Positions 60,822-64,000 of a stretch of 64,000 nucleotides of DNA are shown here, piece after piece (the first letter of the stretch is position 1; every line of letters begins with the position of its first letter). The position numbers were made by a program, and so were the translations under genes. A model generated the notes under the pieces. That model ran no database searches, was not told the origin of the DNA, and was given only the letters and a program-made list of their open reading frames with translations. The stretch lies in NCBI GenBank assembly GCA_910585805.1, contig CAJUFB010000001.1, forward strand, positions 95,050 through 159,049. The letters are read 5' to 3'. The stretch is from an uncultured Acetatifactor sp. Its GTDB lineage: Bacteria > Bacillota > Clostridia > Lachnospirales > Lachnospiraceae.

Positions 60822-61524
60822 ACCATTCGATCTCCGATACGTCCACAATGTTATCGTTCATCGTCATGTCCGCCACTGTGCCGCTTTTCACCGTGATCAC
60901 CCGGTCCGCCATGGCTGTCAGCGCCTGATTGTGGGTGATGACGATCACCGTCCTGCCCATCTCCCGGCAGGTCCCCTGCAAAAGCTTCAGAACGGCTTTT
61001 CCCGTATTATAATCCAGCGCGCCTGTTGGTTCGTCACATAAAAGCAGCTTGGGATTCTTGGCCAGCGCCCGGGCAATGGCCACCCTCTGCTGTTCCCCGC
61101 CGGAGAGCTGAGCCGGAAAATTATTCATCCTCTCTCTCAGTCCGACCTGTTCCAGCACCATGGCCGCATCCAGGGGTTCCCTGCAGATCTGCGCAGCCAG
61201 CTCCACATTTTCCAGCGCAGTCAGATTCTGCACCAGATTATAAAACTGAAATACGAATCCCACATCGTAGCGCCTGTAGGAAGTCAGCTGCCGCCTGCCG
61301 AAAGAAGATACCTCCTGCCCGTCCAGGAACACTTTGCCTGATGTAAGCGTGTCCATTCCGCCCAATATATTAAGTATGGTAGTCTTTCCCGCGCCGGAAG
61401 CACCCACGATCACACAGAATTCCCCTTTTCCGATATCAAAATTCACGTCGTGCAGGGCCTGGATCTCCACCTCGCCCGTCTTATAGACCTTGCTTACATC
61501 CTGAAAACTAACAAAAGCACTCAT
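60820..61524 (-). CDS. MacB/LolD-type ABC ATP-binding protein
   Basis: 234 residues from ATG 61522-61524 (MSAFVSFQDVSKVYKTGEVEIQ); the longer frame adds 26 residues without family resemblance. Walker A GASGAGKTT, Q-loop FVFQFYNLVQNLTALENVELA (characteristic of the MacB/LolD/FtsE group), signature LSGGEQQR, Walker B LLLCDEPTGALD and H-loop VITHNQALT. It drives the 1174-residue permease. The two genes are separated by 337 bases holding two structured repeats. The HlyD-like adaptor encoded 10 kb further along the same strand is the type of partner such transporters use. Confidence 0.92.
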   Translation of the reverse strand: MSAFVSFQDVSKVYKTGEVEIQALHDVNFDIGKGEFCVIVGASGAGKTTILNILGGMDTLTSGKVFLDGQEVSSFGRRQLTSYRRYDVGFVFQFYNLVQNLTALENVELAAQICREPLDAAMVLEQVGLRERMNNFPAQLSGGEQQRVAIARALAKNPKLLLCDEPTGALDYNTGKAVLKLLQGTCREMGRTVIVITHNQALTAMADRVITVKSGTVADMTMNDNIVDVSEIEW

Positions 61525-61614
61525 ATTTATCCGTCCTAACCTGAGGCAGACCGGGACGCGTGTTTCACCGAGGTCCCTGCCGCCGCCCATGTCCATTTTC
61601 ACTCATATTATATT

Positions 61615-61644
61615 ATTATAGCATAAAACCTTTTCATCTTCCAA
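61615..61644 (-). promoter_or_regulatory. Promoter of the ATPase/permease operon
   Basis: On the minus strand TTGGAA (61639-61644), 18 bases, TATAAT (61615-61620). The box interleaves with the divergent promoter at 61631-61659. Confidence 0.55.
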
Positions 61645-61659
61645 GCTTTTTGATATAAT
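61631..61659 (+). promoter_or_regulatory. Promoter of the glycosyltransferase gene
   Basis: TTTTCA (61631-61636), 17 bases, TATAAT (61654-61659), about 80 bases before the ATG. The -35 elements of both divergent promoters overlap the same 30 bases, so they may compete. Confidence 0.55.
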
Positions 61660-61739
61660 ACAAAATGTTAAATTACCATAAAATGATGGTCCGGCACTTC
61701 CATCATAGGGATAAAATTTTTATAAACAGGAGATTGCGT

Positions 61740-64000
61740 ATGTTGTTGATTCATCTTTTTGCACTATTGGGTATCCTGCTGTTTGCCCTCAGCTATATGG
61801 GCACCATTCTGAACCGGAAGCTGTCGAAATACGGCATCTTCATTCTCCTGCTGGCGGCCTTTTCCCTGCGCCTGCTGGCGGCTGCGTTATCGAAAGGCTT
61901 CGACAATGACACGGCCTGCTTTGCGGCATGGGCCGACAGGCTCTACCAGGTGCGCCCGGGAGCTTTCTATTCCCCGGATGTATTCACGGACTATCCTCCG
62001 GGATACATGTATGTGCTCTGGCTGCTGGGCTGGATCCGGAACCTGTTCCATATCGAATACTATTCCTTCGCTCATTTGATGCTGTTAAAGCTTCCTGCTA
62101 TTTTCTGCGATATGACATGCGGCATGCTGGTATACCGCGTTACCGCCCGGAAGCTTTCGGAGACAAAAGCTTTTTTCCTGTGCCTGGCTTACCTGTTTAA
62201 CCCGGCCGTCATCCTGAATTCTTCCGTCTGGGGACAGGTGGATTCCATCCTTGCGCTGATCGTGGCGCTGATGTGCCTGTACCTGATCCAGGGCAGAATG
62301 TACGGCGCTTATCTTGTCTTCGGCCTCGGCATCCTGATCAAACCTCATACCCTGATGTTTGCGCCCGTGATCCTGGCCGGTTTCGTGGAACATGTGCTGC
62401 TGAAAGAAATTTCCGGGAAATCCGGCAAAGTCAGCAGCTCCGTTCCCCGCATCCGCAATCTGGCGCATAACTGCCTGCAGATACTGACCGTCCTCATTGC
62501 CATGGTCATCCTGTGCCTTCCCTTCGGCCTGGAAAACGTGTGGAAACAGTACTTTACCACTGTGACCTCCTACCCCTACGCCGCCGTAAATGCCTGCAAT
62601 TTCTGGGGTCTGCTGGGCTTAAACTGGATCAGCCAGGACAATACCTTCCTGGGAATCACTTACCGTATTTACGGATGGAGTGCCATTGCGGCCGCCGTGG
62701 CCGGGGTGCTTTACTTAAGCCTGCGCAACCGTAAACGTCAGGAAAAGTATCCTTTCCTGGGCGCTTTGATGATATTTACCGTGTACCTTTTTTCCGTCCG
62801 GATGCATGAGCGCTATATGTTCCCGGGGCTTCTGCTCCTGATGCTGGCCTATGTGCTCCGGCCTTCCAGACTGCTGTTCCTGTGCTATGCGGGATTTTCC
62901 GTCATGCATTTCTACAATACGGCGGACGTGCTGTTCTTCTATGACCCGTCCAATTATGACAGACATTCACCGGTTATTCTGTTCGTGTCGGCCGGAATGC
63001 TGGCCTGCTGGGGAATCCTGTTTTACGCGGCCCGGCAGCTGTATGGGAAAAAATGCGTCTATAATGAAGAAGAAATGACCAGGGATACCGCCCTGCTGGC
63101 TTTTCTGGATGAAACGGTGGGAAAGAAAGGCATGGCTCCCCAGCCCTCCCGGAAAGCCAGCCCCCTGAAAACAGCTGACTTTATCTGCATGGCAGCCATC
63201 ACATTGGTCTATGCCTGCTTCGCATTGTATGATCTGGGAGACCGGCAGGCCCCTGTCACCGCTTATGACATGACGCAGAGCCAGTCCCTGGAATTTGATT
63301 TCGGAACAGATGTGCCCGTATCGCTTTCTTATTATATTGCCCCATGGCATGGAAGAAAATTTACGCTGGAAGGAAAGCAGAACCCGGCTGATGAATGGAC
63401 CTCTTTCGGGGAGATCACTTTACAAAATGTCTTTGCTTGGCAGACCGTCAGCCTGGACACCGGTATGCCTCATCTGCGGCTCACTTTGGAGGACAATCAG
63501 GCTTCCCTCCTGGAACTGGTCTTTCTGGACGCAGAGGGACAGATCCTGACACCTGCATTTGCTTCCGCTTATGAGAACCTTTTTGACGAGTCCGCTCTCT
63601 ATCCGGAAGTCAGCACTTATCGGAACAGCATGTATTTTGACGAAATTTACCATGGACGCACTGCCTATGAATTCCTCCACGGGCTGACTTCTTATGAGAA
63701 TACCCATCCGCCCCTGGGCAAGATCCTGATCGCCCTGGGCGTGGCAGTATTTGGCATGAATCCCTTTGGATGGCGTATCGTGGGCACCCTGTTCGGGATC
63801 GCCATGGTACCCATGGTGTACCTGTTTGCCCGAAAGCTGTCAAAGGACACGCTGACGGCATCTTTCGCCTGTGTGCTGTTCGCCTTTGACTTTATGCACT
63901 TCACCCAGACCAGGATCGCGACCATAGATGTGTACATCACCTTCTTTGTGATCTTAATGTACTACTTTATGTACCAGTACAGCACCTTAAGCTTCTACGA
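61740..64000 (+). CDS. Double-module GT-C glycosyltransferase (N-terminal mannosyltransferase-like, C-terminal GT39/PMT-like), 3' end outside window
   Basis: The frame opens at ATG 61740-61742 (AGGAG seven bases upstream) and stays open to the window end, giving 753 codons. The first 400 residues form a polytopic GT-C module: GFDNDTACFAAWADRLY with an acidic motif in the first extracytoplasmic loop, VFTDYPPGYMYVLWLLGW, NSSVWGQVDSILAL, and SVRMHERYMFPGLLLL. After a beta-rich segment (about 500-620) a second GT-C module starts: MYFDEIYHGRTAYEFLHG with the paired acidic residues, ENTHPPLGKILIALGVAVFG, GWRIVGTLFGIAMVPMVYL, which is the protein O-mannosyltransferase (PMT, GT39) pattern. Donors are expected to be polyprenyl-phosphate sugars. 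The acceptor is unknown. Confidence 0.88.
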   Translation, partial: MLLIHLFALLGILLFALSYMGTILNRKLSKYGIFILLLAAFSLRLLAAALSKGFDNDTACFAAWADRLYQVRPGAFYSPDVFTDYPPGYMYVLWLLGWIRNLFHIEYYSFAHLMLLKLPAIFCDMTCGMLVYRVTARKLSETKAFFLCLAYLFNPAVILNSSVWGQVDSILALIVALMCLYLIQGRMYGAYLVFGLGILIKPHTLMFAPVILAGFVEHVLLKEISGKSGKVSSSVPRIRNLAHNCLQILTVLIAMVILCLPFGLENVWKQYFTTVTSYPYAAVNACNFWGLLGLNWISQDNTFLGITYRIYGWSAIAAAVAGVLYLSLRNRKRQEKYPFLGALMIFTVYLFSVRMHERYMFPGLLLLMLAYVLRPSRLLFLCYAGFSVMHFYNTADVLFFYDPSNYDRHSPVILFVSAGMLACWGILFYAARQLYGKKCVYNEEEMTRDTALLAFLDETVGKKGMAPQPSRKASPLKTADFICMAAITLVYACFALYDLGDRQAPVTAYDMTQSQSLEFDFGTDVPVSLSYYIAPWHGRKFTLEGKQNPADEWTSFGEITLQNVFAWQTVSLDTGMPHLRLTLEDNQASLLELVFLDAEGQILTPAFASAYENLFDESALYPEVSTYRNSMYFDEIYHGRTAYEFLHGLTSYENTHPPLGKILIALGVAVFGMNPFGWRIVGTLFGIAMVPMVYLFARKLSKDTLTASFACVLFAFDFMHFTQTRIATIDVYITFFVILMYYFMYQYSTLSFY

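Overview
The window looks like a chromosomal stretch from an anaerobic Firmicute of the Lachnospiraceae type (class Clostridia). The grounds are: mid-GC DNA with strong AGGAGG-type ribosome sites, a DUF4250 and a DUF4317 protein, a PFK with pyrophosphate-type residues, CsoR/CopA copper control, ATP-dependent exporter pairs, long lipoproteins with LxGC or SxAC boxes, and no sign of an outer membrane. Species cannot be fixed from the sequence alone. Most genes lie on the minus strand. Plus-strand genes are the RHH regulator, cold-shock protein, DUF4317, CDF transporter, YgjP-like peptidase and the terminal glycosyltransferase.

Layout. 0-6 kb: a truncated repeat-bearing gene, an AAA/PD-(D/E)XK protein, a sigma-factor remnant and a three-gene ABC-2 exporter. 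6-9 kb: an RHH regulator with a palindromic operator, a MATE exporter coupled to a small protein, and a MITE-like element. 9-14 kb: a lipoprotein, HflX, and a histidine kinase/response regulator pair. 14.5-17.6 kb: tRNA-Met and tRNA-Val with a consensus promoter, then a siderophore/cobalamin-type ABC importer. 17.7-29 kb: PurF, phosphofructokinase, a heterodimeric ABC exporter, DUF4250, an LCP protein and ClpB. 29-36 kb: a MotA/MotB-like (ZorAB-like) pair, then copA-csoR with a double operator and a degenerate EIIA-like membrane protein. 36-45 kb: cold-shock protein, TPR lipoprotein, DUF4317, serine recombinase, aldo/keto reductase, GpmI, CDF transporter, YgjP-like peptidase. 45.5-55.8 kb: a six-gene operon joining sugar-ABC permeases and two very large binding lipoproteins to a HlyD-like adaptor and a MacB-type periplasmic-core protein, with no ATPase. 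56-61.5 kb: a PHP phosphoesterase, a giant coiled-coil FtsX-type permease and its ATPase. 61.7 kb to the end: the start of a double-module GT-C glycosyltransferase.

The most unusual material is of two kinds. First, the hybrid importer/adaptor operon, whose two large lipoproteins share a propeller-like front domain. Second, at least two families of roughly 105-base structured intergenic repeats. Their stems differ in sequence between copies but stay paired, and their ends often coincide with the stop codon of the neighbouring gene. In-frame minisatellites (30, 36 and 42 bp units) occur in five genes. Functions below come from recognised motifs and family knowledge; no database search was run.
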